Below, one piece after another: positions 7,559 through 15,344 of a DNA stretch of 64,000 nt (the stretch's first letter is position 1; every line of letters starts with the position of its first letter). A program made the position numbers and the translations under genes. This stretch comes from an uncultured Lachnospiraceae bacterium (lineage in GTDB: Bacteria > Bacillota > Clostridia > Lachnospirales > Lachnospiraceae). Under the pieces are notes generated by a model. The model was not told the DNA's origin. It did not search any database and saw only the letters and a list, made by a program, of their open reading frames with translations. The DNA lies in the NCBI GenBank assembly GCA_910578885.1, contig CAJTSH010000001.1, positions 62,001 through 126,000 of the forward strand, written 5' to 3'.

Positions 7559-9025
7559 TTACTGTGCACCTGCAGTCTTAATAAAACTGATGCTCTCTAT
7601 TTCAATCGTTCCTGCCGGCGTCTCATCTCCAACCTTGCCCATCGACAGAATAAAGGTACTTGCTGCATTATTGGCATTTGGCGTTATATTAACGCTGTAT
7701 TCCTTAAGCTCTCCTGCCTCCAGCACAATCGACTGTCCTGCCAGCCATGTATCCGAAGCGCCAAAGAATCCTACATCCACTGTTCTTGCAGCGCTTGACT
7801 TAATTTTCAGCTTTAGCTGGTACGTCGAATCCTTCTGAAGTTCAATTCCTTCCTGCTTCAACTGAATATTCCAGTTCGCAGTTCCGGGATTCTGAATCTG
7901 GTAGACAGCCTTTCCGTCGGTAAACTCTGCCGTCGCATCAGCGCCTGTACCGTCTGCAGTAATTGCCTTAATCCAGTTTGCTTCCCCTTCTGAAAAATCA
8001 CTGTTTTTCATAAGTTCCGCACCCGCCGGCTTGTCTCCGCCTTCTTCTCCGCCGCCGGAAATTTCTCCCTCTGCAGTCTTTACAAGACTGATACTGTCAA
8101 TCGTAACCGTTCCAACCGGCGTTTCGTTATCGCCGATTTTGCCCAGTGAAAGAATGAAGTATGCTTCTTTATTTGCCGCATGCTCAGCCGACGCTACAAT
8201 ATCAGCGCTGATTTCAGCCGCTTCCCCGGCAGTTACATCATATACGCCGCCGCCGTAATAGATGCTGCTGGACGCATTCTTCAGCCCGATTTCTATTTTT
8301 CTCGTCACAGCAGAGGTCAGCTTCATAGTAAGATGATAGGTTGCTCCCGGTTCAATCGCAAGACCGCTTTGCTTCATCTGAATCGCCCAGTTTGCCTCAC
8401 CGACATTCACAATATCAAATACTGCTTTTCCATCTGTAAATTCAGCGGTTGCCGCATCCTTTAAATTGATTTCTGCAGACCAGTTGGCGTTGCCGTCCGC
8501 AAAATCTCCGTTCTGAATCAGGTCTGTGCCTATCTCGACCAGCGAACCCGGATTCTCTTCCTCCTCCGGCTTTTCTGTTTCTTCCAATACAATATCGTCA
8601 ATGTATACGGAATGCTTTTCTGTAATCTGGTCTGTAATCTTCCCCATCGAAATCGTAAAATTAACTTTTGTATCTGTGTCACCCGTCATCCGGAAAGTGT
8701 TTGTATATGTCTGGTAGTCGCTTGTCAGATTGATGTTTGCTCCATCATATACCGTCCAATCTTGTGCATCTGCCGGATCAGAATTTCCGTCATGCTGCAT
8801 TGCATATTTTACTGTCCGGTCTAACGTGGACTTGATTTTAAAGCTAATCTTATACCATTTATCTTTCTCTAAGGTCACATTCTCCTGCTTGAGCTGGATA
8901 TACCAATCCTGATCTCCCGTATCGTTAATTTCATATTTCATCACAGGCTGGCCTTCTTCACGCGTGTCTACCCAATACTGCGCAAGCGTCTTTTTCACAC
9001 CGTCTACCGCATAGCTGTCGTACAC
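7559..9025 (-). CDS. C-terminal part of a frameshifted surface protein with three CBM4/9-like modules
   Basis: 488 residues with three similar carbohydrate-binding-like modules at about 20-150, 165-325 and 340-488. Each has a W-x-I-Q-L/M-K-Q strand (WYIQLKQ, WAIQMKQ, WNIQLKQ), a YxLxxKxxS strand and an FxxSxGK strand (SMGK, SLGK, SMGK), the CBM4_9 pattern of extracellular polysaccharide hydrolases. There is no signal peptide and no credible ribosome binding site at this start. The frame opens inside the end of the upstream Ig-like ORF (22-bp overlap), and its upstream extension reads GTTGFTPYVYDSY without a start. It is most simply the second half of one gene, broken by a frameshift or internal deletion near 9035-9060. 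No catalytic domain is present. Confidence 0.75.
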   Translation of the reverse strand: MYDSYAVDGVKKTLAQYWVDTREEGQPVMKYEINDTGDQDWYIQLKQENVTLEKDKWYKISFKIKSTLDRTVKYAMQHDGNSDPADAQDWTVYDGANINLTSDYQTYTNTFRMTGDTDTKVNFTISMGKITDQITEKHSVYIDDIVLEETEKPEEEENPGSLVEIGTDLIQNGDFADGNANWSAEINLKDAATAEFTDGKAVFDIVNVGEANWAIQMKQSGLAIEPGATYHLTMKLTSAVTRKIEIGLKNASSSIYYGGGVYDVTAGEAAEISADIVASAEHAANKEAYFILSLGKIGDNETPVGTVTIDSISLVKTAEGEISGGGEEGGDKPAGAELMKNSDFSEGEANWIKAITADGTGADATAEFTDGKAVYQIQNPGTANWNIQLKQEGIELQKDSTYQLKLKIKSSAARTVDVGFFGASDTWLAGQSIVLEAGELKEYSVNITPNANNAASTFILSMGKVGDETPAGTIEIESISFIKTAGAQ

Positions 9026-9858
9026 ATATGGCGTAAATCCGGTTGTGCCGTTCCCTCTTTCTTTAGGGATACCATACCATTGGCATTTACCGCCGCCACA
9101 CTCTTATTCGAACTGGTCCATGCCACTTTCTTTATTGTAGCATTGGAAGGGGCTGTGGCTGCCTTTAATGTGACCGTAGTTCCTTCTTCTCCTGAAAAGC
9201 TGCTCCTATCCAAAGTAACCTTTGTCACCGGTGTTCCTACGGTTACTTTGATGGCAGCCTTCTTTCCGCTGCCGTCTTTTGCCTTTGCAGTAATCGTAGC
9301 GGAACCTTTCGCTTTTGCAGTAATTTTTCCCTTGCTGCTTACCGTCACATACTTCTTTTTTGAAGTCGTATATGTCAGCTTCTTATTTGCCGCATTGGAA
9401 GGTGAAACGCTTGTCTTTAATTTATAAGTCTTGCCTTTCTTTAAAACAAGGTTCTTGGTATCCGGTGAAGTAATCGTGATCTTTTTGACCGGAACCGTTA
9501 CCTTTACTGTTACGGTTGCTTTTTTCTTTTTATCCGACTGGGAGGCAACTGTAATCTTGGCAGTTCCCTTTTTTACAGCCTTTATTTTACCGCTTGCCGA
9601 TACTGTCGCTACTTTTTTGTTTGATGTTTGATAGGTTACTTTTTTATTGGCTGCATTTGACGGCGCAACCTTAACCTTTAATTGATAGCTCTTTCCCTCT
9701 AAGAGCTTAATTGTTTTCCCCGTCGACTTTGTAATCTTCACACTGGTTACCTGCGCCGCTGTCTTCGCCTCGGCAGTCACGCTGCCAAAGGGCGTCATGG
9801 TAAACGTTAGCATAACCGCAAGAATCCCCGTTAATAACCTTTTTCCCACCTTTTTCAT
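9004..9858 (-). CDS. N-terminal part of the same frameshifted surface protein: signal peptide and three Big2 domains
   Basis: 284 residues. A cleavable signal peptide (KKVGKRLLTGILAVMLTF, then AEAK) is followed by three bacterial Ig-like group 2 domains (about 38-122, 125-207 and 210-270), recognisable by APSNAANKKVTYQTSNKKVA and GKIKAVKKGTAKITV repeats. The third domain is cut at KKEGTA, where Big2 normally continues into ITA. The frame then runs into junk (QPDLRHMCTTAMR). The next ORF resumes with sugar-binding modules in another frame. In related proteins a catalytic domain usually lies between such modules, so an internal deletion is possible in addition to a frameshift. Confidence 0.75.
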   Translation of the reverse strand: MKKVGKRLLTGILAVMLTFTMTPFGSVTAEAKTAAQVTSVKITKSTGKTIKLLEGKSYQLKVKVAPSNAANKKVTYQTSNKKVATVSASGKIKAVKKGTAKITVASQSDKKKKATVTVKVTVPVKKITITSPDTKNLVLKKGKTYKLKTSVSPSNAANKKLTYTTSKKKYVTVSSKGKITAKAKGSATITAKAKDGSGKKAAIKVTVGTPVTKVTLDRSSFSGEEGTTVTLKAATAPSNATIKKVAWTSSNKSVAAVNANGMVSLKKEGTAQPDLRHMCTTAMR

Positions 9859-10017
9859 CCGCTGGCTCCTTTCTTAACTTCGTACACGTTTCCTGCTAAG
9901 AAAAGCATAACCGTTTTTGCATTCTATTTATATCACTTTCTTCTGTTTTTTAGTCAGTTCCTCTGGTATACTAATATCATGCAAAGCAGAAACGCCTTCC
10001 ATCGAAAGGAGATTGCC

Positions 10018-10761
10018 ATGTCCAAAAACCAAACAGAGTCCCAGCTCTCCCACCGCCTGTTTTACCAACGGGAATGCAGCATATACCATCTCCCATACGA
10101 AAAAGAACTCCGATTCTATGATGCGGTAAAAAACGGAGATATTGATGAACTGAAATGTATTATGGTTCCGTTAGACAACAGCCAGCTTGGCAGACTCTCG
10201 GACAACCCCTTCCGCAACATGCAGTACCATCTTGTGATTACAATTGCCTTTATCACGCGCTTCTGCATTGAGGGCGGCATGGACGAGGAGACGGCTTATA
10301 CCTTAAGCGATGTGAATATCCAAAAGACGGATCTTTGCACAAGCACAAAGGAGCTTTCAAAGCTGCACCGGGAAGTTGTGTTCGACTATGCCCGCCGTAT
10401 GAAACAGATTGCCCAAAAGGAATTTTTCTCACTTCCGGTCGTCCAATGCATAGATTATATCTATGACCATCTGCATGAACCGATTTCCATTGACGATCTG
10501 GCAGAATGTACGAAGAAAAACGCCACTTATCTCTGCGGGCTGTTCAAGAAAGAAATGCATACTACCATCGGACATTTCATCCGGGATAAACGCATCGAGG
10601 CTGCGGAAAATATGCTCAAGTATTCCGATTATTCTCCGGTGGACATCTCGAACTATCTGGCATTTAATTCCCACAGCCATTTTATCAGTGTTTTTAAGAA
10701 ATGTACCGGTCTTACTCCCCGCAAATACCGGAACCTTCATTTCCGCAGGAACTGGAAATAA
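10018..10761 (+). CDS. AraC-family transcriptional regulator
   Basis: 247 residues from the ATG at 10018, preferred over an upstream ATG at 9979 because AAAGGAG sits 6 nt before it. The C-terminal hundred residues carry the two helix-turn-helix units of AraC/XylS proteins: PISIDDLAECTKKNATYLCGLFKKEMHTTIGHFIRDKRIEAAENML, then DISNYLAFNSHSHFISVFKKCTGLTPRKYR. The N-terminal part has no recognised sugar-binding cupin; it resembles the helical sensor region of YesN-like regulators. It is divergent from the surface-protein gene at 9858, which it could control. A TATACT box at about 9966-9971 may be its -10. Its 3' end overlaps the convergent next gene by 50 bp. Confidence 0.85.
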   Translation: MSKNQTESQLSHRLFYQRECSIYHLPYEKELRFYDAVKNGDIDELKCIMVPLDNSQLGRLSDNPFRNMQYHLVITIAFITRFCIEGGMDEETAYTLSDVNIQKTDLCTSTKELSKLHREVVFDYARRMKQIAQKEFFSLPVVQCIDYIYDHLHEPISIDDLAECTKKNATYLCGLFKKEMHTTIGHFIRDKRIEAAENMLKYSDYSPVDISNYLAFNSHSHFISVFKKCTGLTPRKYRNLHFRRNWK

Positions 10762-11572
10762 GATTCTCCAGTAATCTGCCGCCTGCGCCTGCGACCGTAT
10801 TCCCTTCGAGCAGATACCGCTTCAATTCCCTTTGAAGAGACGCCTGCTCCGGCAGCTCGCCCAGCGGAAGATCCGGATTTTTAAATACCCACTGCATATA
10901 TTCCGTTTCCTCCTGACCGGTTGGCTCAATATCAAACAAACGCTGGAACGCAAGAATGTGCGAGCCTTCTTTCAGAAGTTCCTTCAGCGTGGGCGAAAGA
11001 AGCCAGGAATGGCACACCATTTCCGCAGACGCATAATCTGTGAATACTTCTTCGAACAGCCGCTTTGCCGCCTGATAGGAGCTTTGGATTCTGGCTTCTT
11101 TTAAGACGGCATCGGACGGAATGTGGATGCTGATGTATTTCTTTTCGTCCTCTTCCACCATCTCGTATTCCAATTCACCAATCCGCAGCAATTGCCCCGA
11201 TATCTGCCTTGCCGTCCACCATTCCCTGTCAAACCCGTAAATCCCATAACTCTCTTTGTGCTCACGTACAAATCTTGAAAAACATTTCATCGTATCTATG
11301 TATATTTCTTCCCCTATTCCAAGACGCTTATAATTTTCCGCAGTCCGTAAGGCGCAAAGCAGCATGCAGGTCAAGATTTTCACTCCATGTGTATCTTCCC
11401 CCAACGCGTCTTTCAATTCCGACAAACCGCCCTCCCATGTCTTCCTGAAAAACAACCGTCCCATTGAATCCCGCAATGACCCAAAGTCATATTCCACGGA
11501 AAATGCAATAACCGCACCAGACACTTCATCCGGCATATCAATTTTTTCACACAGATTCTTTAAGCCCTTCAT
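10712..11572 (-). CDS. Acyltransferase-like protein (DUF5596-type), function unproven
   Basis: 286 residues. The middle has YGIYGFDREWWTARQISGQLLRIGELEYEMV followed by ISIHIPSDAVL, a block shared by a Lachnospiraceae family annotated as acyltransferase-domain or DUF5596 proteins. The C-terminus has a second conserved run (VCHSWLLSPTLKELLKEGSHILAFQRLFDI). No signal peptide or membrane segment is seen. It stands alone on the minus strand and overlaps the convergent AraC gene by 50 bp. The acyltransferase label is family memory and no catalytic residue could be assigned. Confidence 0.6.
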   Translation of the reverse strand: MKGLKNLCEKIDMPDEVSGAVIAFSVEYDFGSLRDSMGRLFFRKTWEGGLSELKDALGEDTHGVKILTCMLLCALRTAENYKRLGIGEEIYIDTMKCFSRFVREHKESYGIYGFDREWWTARQISGQLLRIGELEYEMVEEDEKKYISIHIPSDAVLKEARIQSSYQAAKRLFEEVFTDYASAEMVCHSWLLSPTLKELLKEGSHILAFQRLFDIEPTGQEETEYMQWVFKNPDLPLGELPEQASLQRELKRYLLEGNTVAGAGGRLLENLISSSCGNEGSGICGE

Positions 11573-11716
11573 AGATTTCTTCCTCCAAACTGATTTTCCC
11601 GATTCTCCCTGTCGTTTAGTGCTTTTATTTTAAGTTATAATGCTTTGAGTGTCAAAAGAGAAATCAGCTGAAATACCTGAGTGAATATTTTAAGAATTGA
11701 AAGGCGGCTCTGGGTA

Positions 11717-11769
11717 TTGACTTTTTTGCAATCTGCCGATATACTATGTGTCGTAACAGACACTTGTTA
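11717..11769 (+). promoter_or_regulatory. Promoter and possible operator of the leader-rtcB-prfH unit
   Basis: -35 TTGACT (11717-11722), 17-bp spacer, -10 TATACT (11740-11745). Just downstream, at the expected transcription start, TAACA-N6-TGTTA (11754-11769) is a candidate operator. No sigma-54 -24/-12 pair is present, unlike proteobacterial rtc operons. Confidence 0.7.
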
Positions 11770-11810
11770 TATCTTAAAATATATAACCCAGTATGGAAAG
11801 GAGGATTATT

Positions 11811-11900
11811 ATGGCACAGAGTAAATTATTTTTTCAAGACAGAATTACAAACGGCAACGGTCAGATTGTCCTTCTTAGGTTTTGGGGTATTACTTTCTAA
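11811..11900 (+). CDS. 29-residue leader ORF upstream of rtcB
   Basis: AAAGGAGG lies 6 nt before an ATG that opens 29 codons, ending at TAA 11898-11900. The product begins MAQSKLFFQDRITNGNGQ and ends in a hydrophobic/aromatic tail (LLRFWGITF). It sits between a strong promoter and a weak intrinsic terminator that precedes rtcB. That is the layout of a leader peptide in attenuation, or of a sensor of ribosome stalling. No homologue is recognised. Confidence is for translation, not for function. Confidence 0.5.
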   Translation: MAQSKLFFQDRITNGNGQIVLLRFWGITF

Positions 11901-11982
11901 ATATATCTGCATTTCCGGTATCCGGTTATGAATCATTTCCACAGCCTGTTTTCACGAAAAAGTATAGACGGACGTTTGACGG

Positions 11983-12005
11983 CTCTGTTTTTACAGAGTT
12001 TTTTT
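11983..12005 (+). terminator. Weak terminator/attenuator between leader ORF and rtcB
   Basis: CTCTG/CAGAG with a six-base loop is followed by seven T. The stem is short, so it may be conditional. It lies about 85 bp after the leader ORF and 48 bp before rtcB, inside the presumed transcript. Confidence 0.55.
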
Positions 12006-12052
12006 GTATGCCAATGTTACAGTGAAATCTAATATTTCAGGAAAGGATATGT

Positions 12053-13186
12053 ATGGACATAATTAACGGAATCTATACCTCTGCAAAAATCTTTACCGTA
12101 AATACGGCAGAACATACCATTGACCCTTATGCAATTGCACAGATACAAATGCTCTGCGACAACGAATGCTTTGAAGACAGCAAAATCCGAATAATGCCCG
12201 ACGTGCATCCGGGAAAAGTCTCCACGATTGGATTTACCTCATCTGTCGGGCCACGCATTATGCCCAGTGTAATCGGCATTGATATCGGCTGTGGAATCAC
12301 TCTCGCAAAGCTGAAACAAAAAAAATGTGAATTTCAAAAGCTTGATAGCACAATCCGGGAACATGTTCCCTCCGGCTTTTCCCTCCGAAGCAGACCGCAT
12401 CACTTAAGCGATGACTTTGATCTGCAGGAACTGCGCTGCTATCCGCATATTCAGGAGCGAAAGGCAAGGTTAAGTCTCGGGACGCTCGGCGGCGGCAACC
12501 ACTTTATTGAAATAGATACTGACGACGACGGATTTTTGTATTCTGCAATACACTCCGGAAGCAGACATCTCGGAAAAGAAGTCACGGAGCATTACTTGAA
12601 GGCGGGACAAAACGCCCTGAAAGAAAGCGGCATTCAGGTTCCCTACGAGCTGACATATCTGGAAGGAACGCTGATGGAAAACTATCTTCACGATTTAAGT
12701 ATTGTGCAGGAATTTGCCGCCCAAAACCGCAGCGCCATTCTCGCCTCATTAAGCAAGCACATGAAATGGAAGGTTACAGAGACTTATTCCTGCATCCACA
12801 ACTATGTCGATTTTACAGACAACAATATGATTTTACGGAAAGGCGCAATTTCTGCCAAAAAGGATGAGCCGGTCGTTATCCCTGTCAATATGCGCGACGG
12901 CATTCTTCTGGGCAGGGGGCTTGGCAATGAAGACTGGAACCAATCTGCGCCTCACGGAGCAGGCAGGATTTATAAACGCGAAGAAGTCAAAACACACTTC
13001 ACCGTATCCGCCTACAAATCTGCCATGAAAGGGATTTATTCTACCTGCATCGGAAAAGACACTCTGGATGAAGCGCCTTTTGCCTATCGGGCGATGGATG
13101 CGATTGCATCCGCAATTGCCGACACCGTGACAATCACCAAACGTCTGCGGCCCATTTATAATTTTAAGGCAGGTGACAGAACATGA
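12053..13186 (+). CDS. rtcB: RNA ligase RtcB, RtcB2-type, paired with PrfH
   Basis: 377 residues. RtcB joins RNA ends bearing 2',3'-cyclic or 3'-phosphate to 5'-OH ends, using GTP and Mn2+. Metal-binding and guanylylation motifs are intact: PDVHPGK (Asp50, His52), GIDIGCG (77-82, with Cys80), GTLGGGNHFIEI near 143, HSGSRHLG near 167, and the C-terminal SAPHGAGRIYKR with the guanylylated His. The start has AAAGGA upstream. Its stop overlaps the start of prfH by 4 bp. In characterised E. coli strains the RtcB2-PrfH pair repairs 16S rRNA cut in the decoding centre by colicin E3-type nucleases; the same role is inferred here. Confidence 0.93.
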   Translation: MDIINGIYTSAKIFTVNTAEHTIDPYAIAQIQMLCDNECFEDSKIRIMPDVHPGKVSTIGFTSSVGPRIMPSVIGIDIGCGITLAKLKQKKCEFQKLDSTIREHVPSGFSLRSRPHHLSDDFDLQELRCYPHIQERKARLSLGTLGGGNHFIEIDTDDDGFLYSAIHSGSRHLGKEVTEHYLKAGQNALKESGIQVPYELTYLEGTLMENYLHDLSIVQEFAAQNRSAILASLSKHMKWKVTETYSCIHNYVDFTDNNMILRKGAISAKKDEPVVIPVNMRDGILLGRGLGNEDWNQSAPHGAGRIYKREEVKTHFTVSAYKSAMKGIYSTCIGKDTLDEAPFAYRAMDAIASAIADTVTITKRLRPIYNFKAGDRT

Positions 13187-13779
13187 TCCTACAGTTAAGC
13201 GCAGGTCAGGGACCTGAGGAATGCCAGCTTGCAGTCGGAAAGCTATACCATGCCCTGCAAAAAGAATTTCCTGATATGCGGCTAATTTCCCAAAAGGAAG
13301 GAGCCCGCAGGAACTGCTATCATTCCATCCAGTTTGAGGCCAAACAGAACCTCTCCTTTCTGGAGGGAACCGTTCTCTGGATTTGCAGGAGCAGTTTCAG
13401 GCCTAAGCACAAACGGAAAAACTGGTACGTTGACGTAAGCATCATTCCCGACAAGGCGGAAATCTCCACGGAGCAGATTTTCCGCATCGAAAAGTTTCAC
13501 TGCGGCAAAAAAGGCGGTCAGAACGTAAATAAAGTAGAGACAGGCGTTCGAATTACGCATATCCCGACCGGAATTACCGTTACTTCTACGGAAGAACGGA
13601 GCCAGTTCCAGAACAAGCAAAACGCACTGAAAAGAATACAGGAAATTCTCAATGAAGAAGATAGAAAAAATACAAATCTGCGGAATCATGAAGCATGGAA
13701 GGAGCACAACCGGATTGTGAGGGGAAATCCGGTCAGGATTTATGAAGGTGATGCGTTCAGGCTCCGCTACTATGTGTAA
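13183..13779 (+). CDS. prfH: Peptide chain release factor H
   Basis: 198 residues, short for a release factor because the codon-recognition domain of RF1/RF2 is absent. The catalytic GGQ is at 111-113 in HCGKKGGQNVNKVETGVRITH, followed by PTGITVTSTEERSQFQNKQ. PrfH releases peptides from ribosomes whose decoding centre is damaged, letting the partner RtcB religate the 16S rRNA. Translational coupling with rtcB (ATGA overlap) supports that partnership. Its last codons overlap an Rpn-tail remnant in another frame, showing that the repeat junction lies exactly at the gene end. Confidence 0.93.
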   Translation: MILQLSAGQGPEECQLAVGKLYHALQKEFPDMRLISQKEGARRNCYHSIQFEAKQNLSFLEGTVLWICRSSFRPKHKRKNWYVDVSIIPDKAEISTEQIFRIEKFHCGKKGGQNVNKVETGVRITHIPTGITVTSTEERSQFQNKQNALKRIQEILNEEDRKNTNLRNHEAWKEHNRIVRGNPVRIYEGDAFRLRYYV

Positions 13780-13945
13780 AATTATGGAAGATATGAGGAA
13801 TGAAGCCGTACAGAATAAAGCAAAAAAGACGGCGGTTCATTTAATAAAATTAGGCAAGATGTCTTTAGAAGAAATAGCAGAAGCTACGGAGTTATCTCTT
13901 GATACAGTTAAGGAATTAAAAGACCAATCAATGCAGTTAGCATAA
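13772..13945 (+). pseudogene. C-terminal tail of an Rpn-family (PD-(D/E)XK) nuclease/transposase
   Basis: 57 codons from an ATG at 13772, overlapping the prfH stop. The product begins MCKIMEDMRNEA and has a helix-turn-helix-like end (LIKLGKMSLEEIAEATELSLDTVKELKDQ), typical of the extreme C-terminus of recombination-promoting nuclease (Rpn) proteins. The nuclease domain, about 250 residues, is absent. The same first 35 nt recur at 55922-55956 (34 of 35 identical). Confidence 0.7.
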
Positions 13946-13983
13946 TCAGTAAAAAATTTGATATTAAAATAACAGAGTAAAGG

Positions 13984-14019
13984 CGCATGGAACAAGAATG
14001 TAAACCATGCGTCTTTTTT
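13984..14019 (+). terminator. Intrinsic terminator after prfH, within the repeat
   Basis: CGCATGG (13984-13990) pairs with CCATGCG (14005-14011), followed by TCTTTTTT. It probably ends the rtcB-prfH transcript and separates it from the convergent rtcB-Ro60 unit. Confidence 0.8.
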
Positions 14020-14105
14020 GCGCCAAAAGGAACATGAGCGACAACATTCAGACCACTACCACAGGGGCAGATACCGCCCTGTTTACGCCGCTTCATGTTC
14101 CGCTT

Positions 14106-15344
14106 CTATCCCTTCACAACGCCCACAGTCTTTAACTTCCTGACAGGCGTCACAATGTCGCTCTGCTGCGCCATCACCTCATCAATGTCTTTGTAGGCAA
14201 ATCTGCATTCTTCCGCCACATCATTCTTTTTTCTTTTACCCAGAGTAATCCCCTGCTCCTTCAAATCCACCATCACCTGCTCCGTAGTAAACGCCTGCAT
14301 TGCGCCGCTTCTCGAATAAGCCCTGCCCGCACCGTGAGAAGAAGTGAAGAAGGATTCCTCATTGCCTTTGCCCTCTACCACATAGCTGTACGAGCCCATT
14401 GCTCCCGGTATCACGGCGCGCTCGCCCAGCCTTACCCTTGTGGCGCCCTTCCGGTGTACCCAGACATTTGCACCATAGTGATTTTCCAACGCCGCATAGT
14501 TATGATGGCAATTGATTTTATCGGTAAAGACGACCGGCAGACCGGCATATTTTTCAACCTGCTCCTTTACAACCTCACACACCTTATCCATCATGCGCTC
14601 CCTGTTCTCAAAGGCATAGTCAAGCGCCAGATGCATCCATTGGATATACTGCTGCCCCTCCCTTGTATGCACCGGAAGAAATGCAAGCCTGTATTCGTCG
14701 GGAACCTCGCTGTACCATGTCCGGTTCAGCTCACGGGCTTTCCCATGAAAATAATCGCAGATTTCTTTTCCCAGATGACGGCTTCCCGAATGTATCATGA
14801 TACAAAGATACCCGTCCTCATCTTCCTGAAGCTCAATGAAATGATTTCCTCCGCCAAGCGTCCCTACCTGAAAATATCCTTCCTCGATCAAATGTACCAG
14901 TTCCTGATTTGCCTCATACTTCTGCATATTTTCAAGCGCCAGATCCAGTACGGCAGAATCCTGCTTTTTCTTATAGCTCTCAAATCCCACCGGGACGGAA
15001 CGCATAATCCCCCCTATCATGTTCTGCATGATGGTTGCGGTCCCTACCTTCACTTCTCTGATTTCTTCGTATCTGATATTTGTCGCCGCAAAGACCATTC
15101 CGCAGCCGATATCTACGCCGACCGCATTCGGAATAATCACATCCTTTGCTGCGATCACTCCGCCGATCGGCATTCCCTTTCCCGTGTGGGTGTCCGGCAT
15201 GAGGCACACCCACTTATGCAGAAACGGGAGATTCGACAAATTGTATGCCTGCAAGAGACAAGACTCTTCTATCTTATCTATACCGGAAAGCCACGTCTTT
15301 ATTGGAAATTTTGTTTTTTCATTATAGATTACAAACATAAACAA
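14106..15344 (-). CDS. rtcB: RNA ligase RtcB, Ro60-associated paralogue
   Basis: 412 residues and clearly a different subfamily from the 377-residue copy 900 bp away. RtcB motifs are present: MPDTHTGKGMPIGG (Asp51, His53), GVDIGCG (76-82), GTLGGGNHFIEL near 164, HSGSRHLGKE near 187, KINCHHNYAALE near 279, and SSHGAGRAYSR with the guanylylated His near 344. It overlaps the upstream Ro60 gene by 16 bp, so the two are translationally coupled; a second start two codons later (MFVIYN) is possible. RtcB next to Ro60 and Y RNA is a known bacterial arrangement. Substrates here are unknown; nearby Y-like RNAs or cleaved tRNAs are candidates. Confidence 0.93.
   Translation of the reverse strand: MFMFVIYNEKTKFPIKTWLSGIDKIEESCLLQAYNLSNLPFLHKWVCLMPDTHTGKGMPIGGVIAAKDVIIPNAVGVDIGCGMVFAATNIRYEEIREVKVGTATIMQNMIGGIMRSVPVGFESYKKKQDSAVLDLALENMQKYEANQELVHLIEEGYFQVGTLGGGNHFIELQEDEDGYLCIMIHSGSRHLGKEICDYFHGKARELNRTWYSEVPDEYRLAFLPVHTREGQQYIQWMHLALDYAFENRERMMDKVCEVVKEQVEKYAGLPVVFTDKINCHHNYAALENHYGANVWVHRKGATRVRLGERAVIPGAMGSYSYVVEGKGNEESFFTSSHGAGRAYSRSGAMQAFTTEQVMVDLKEQGITLGKRKKNDVAEECRFAYKDIDEVMAQQSDIVTPVRKLKTVGVVKG

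Larger units (their letters stand above)
13772..14051 (+). repeat. Copy 1 of an Rpn-tail/terminator repeat
   Basis: Three blocks are shared with the copy at 55808-55956: 35 nt at 13772-13806 (one mismatch), 36 nt at 13977-14012 (identical, containing a terminator hairpin), and the start of a short ORF (ATGAGCGA, ACATTCAG) at 14034-14051. Copy 2 lacks most of the DNA between the first two blocks. Confidence 0.8.

Noticed and set aside
11650..12052. Sigma-54 promoter for rtcB as in proteobacterial rtc operons
   Set aside because: No TGGCAC-N5-TTGC pattern; a clear TTGACT/TATACT promoter is present.
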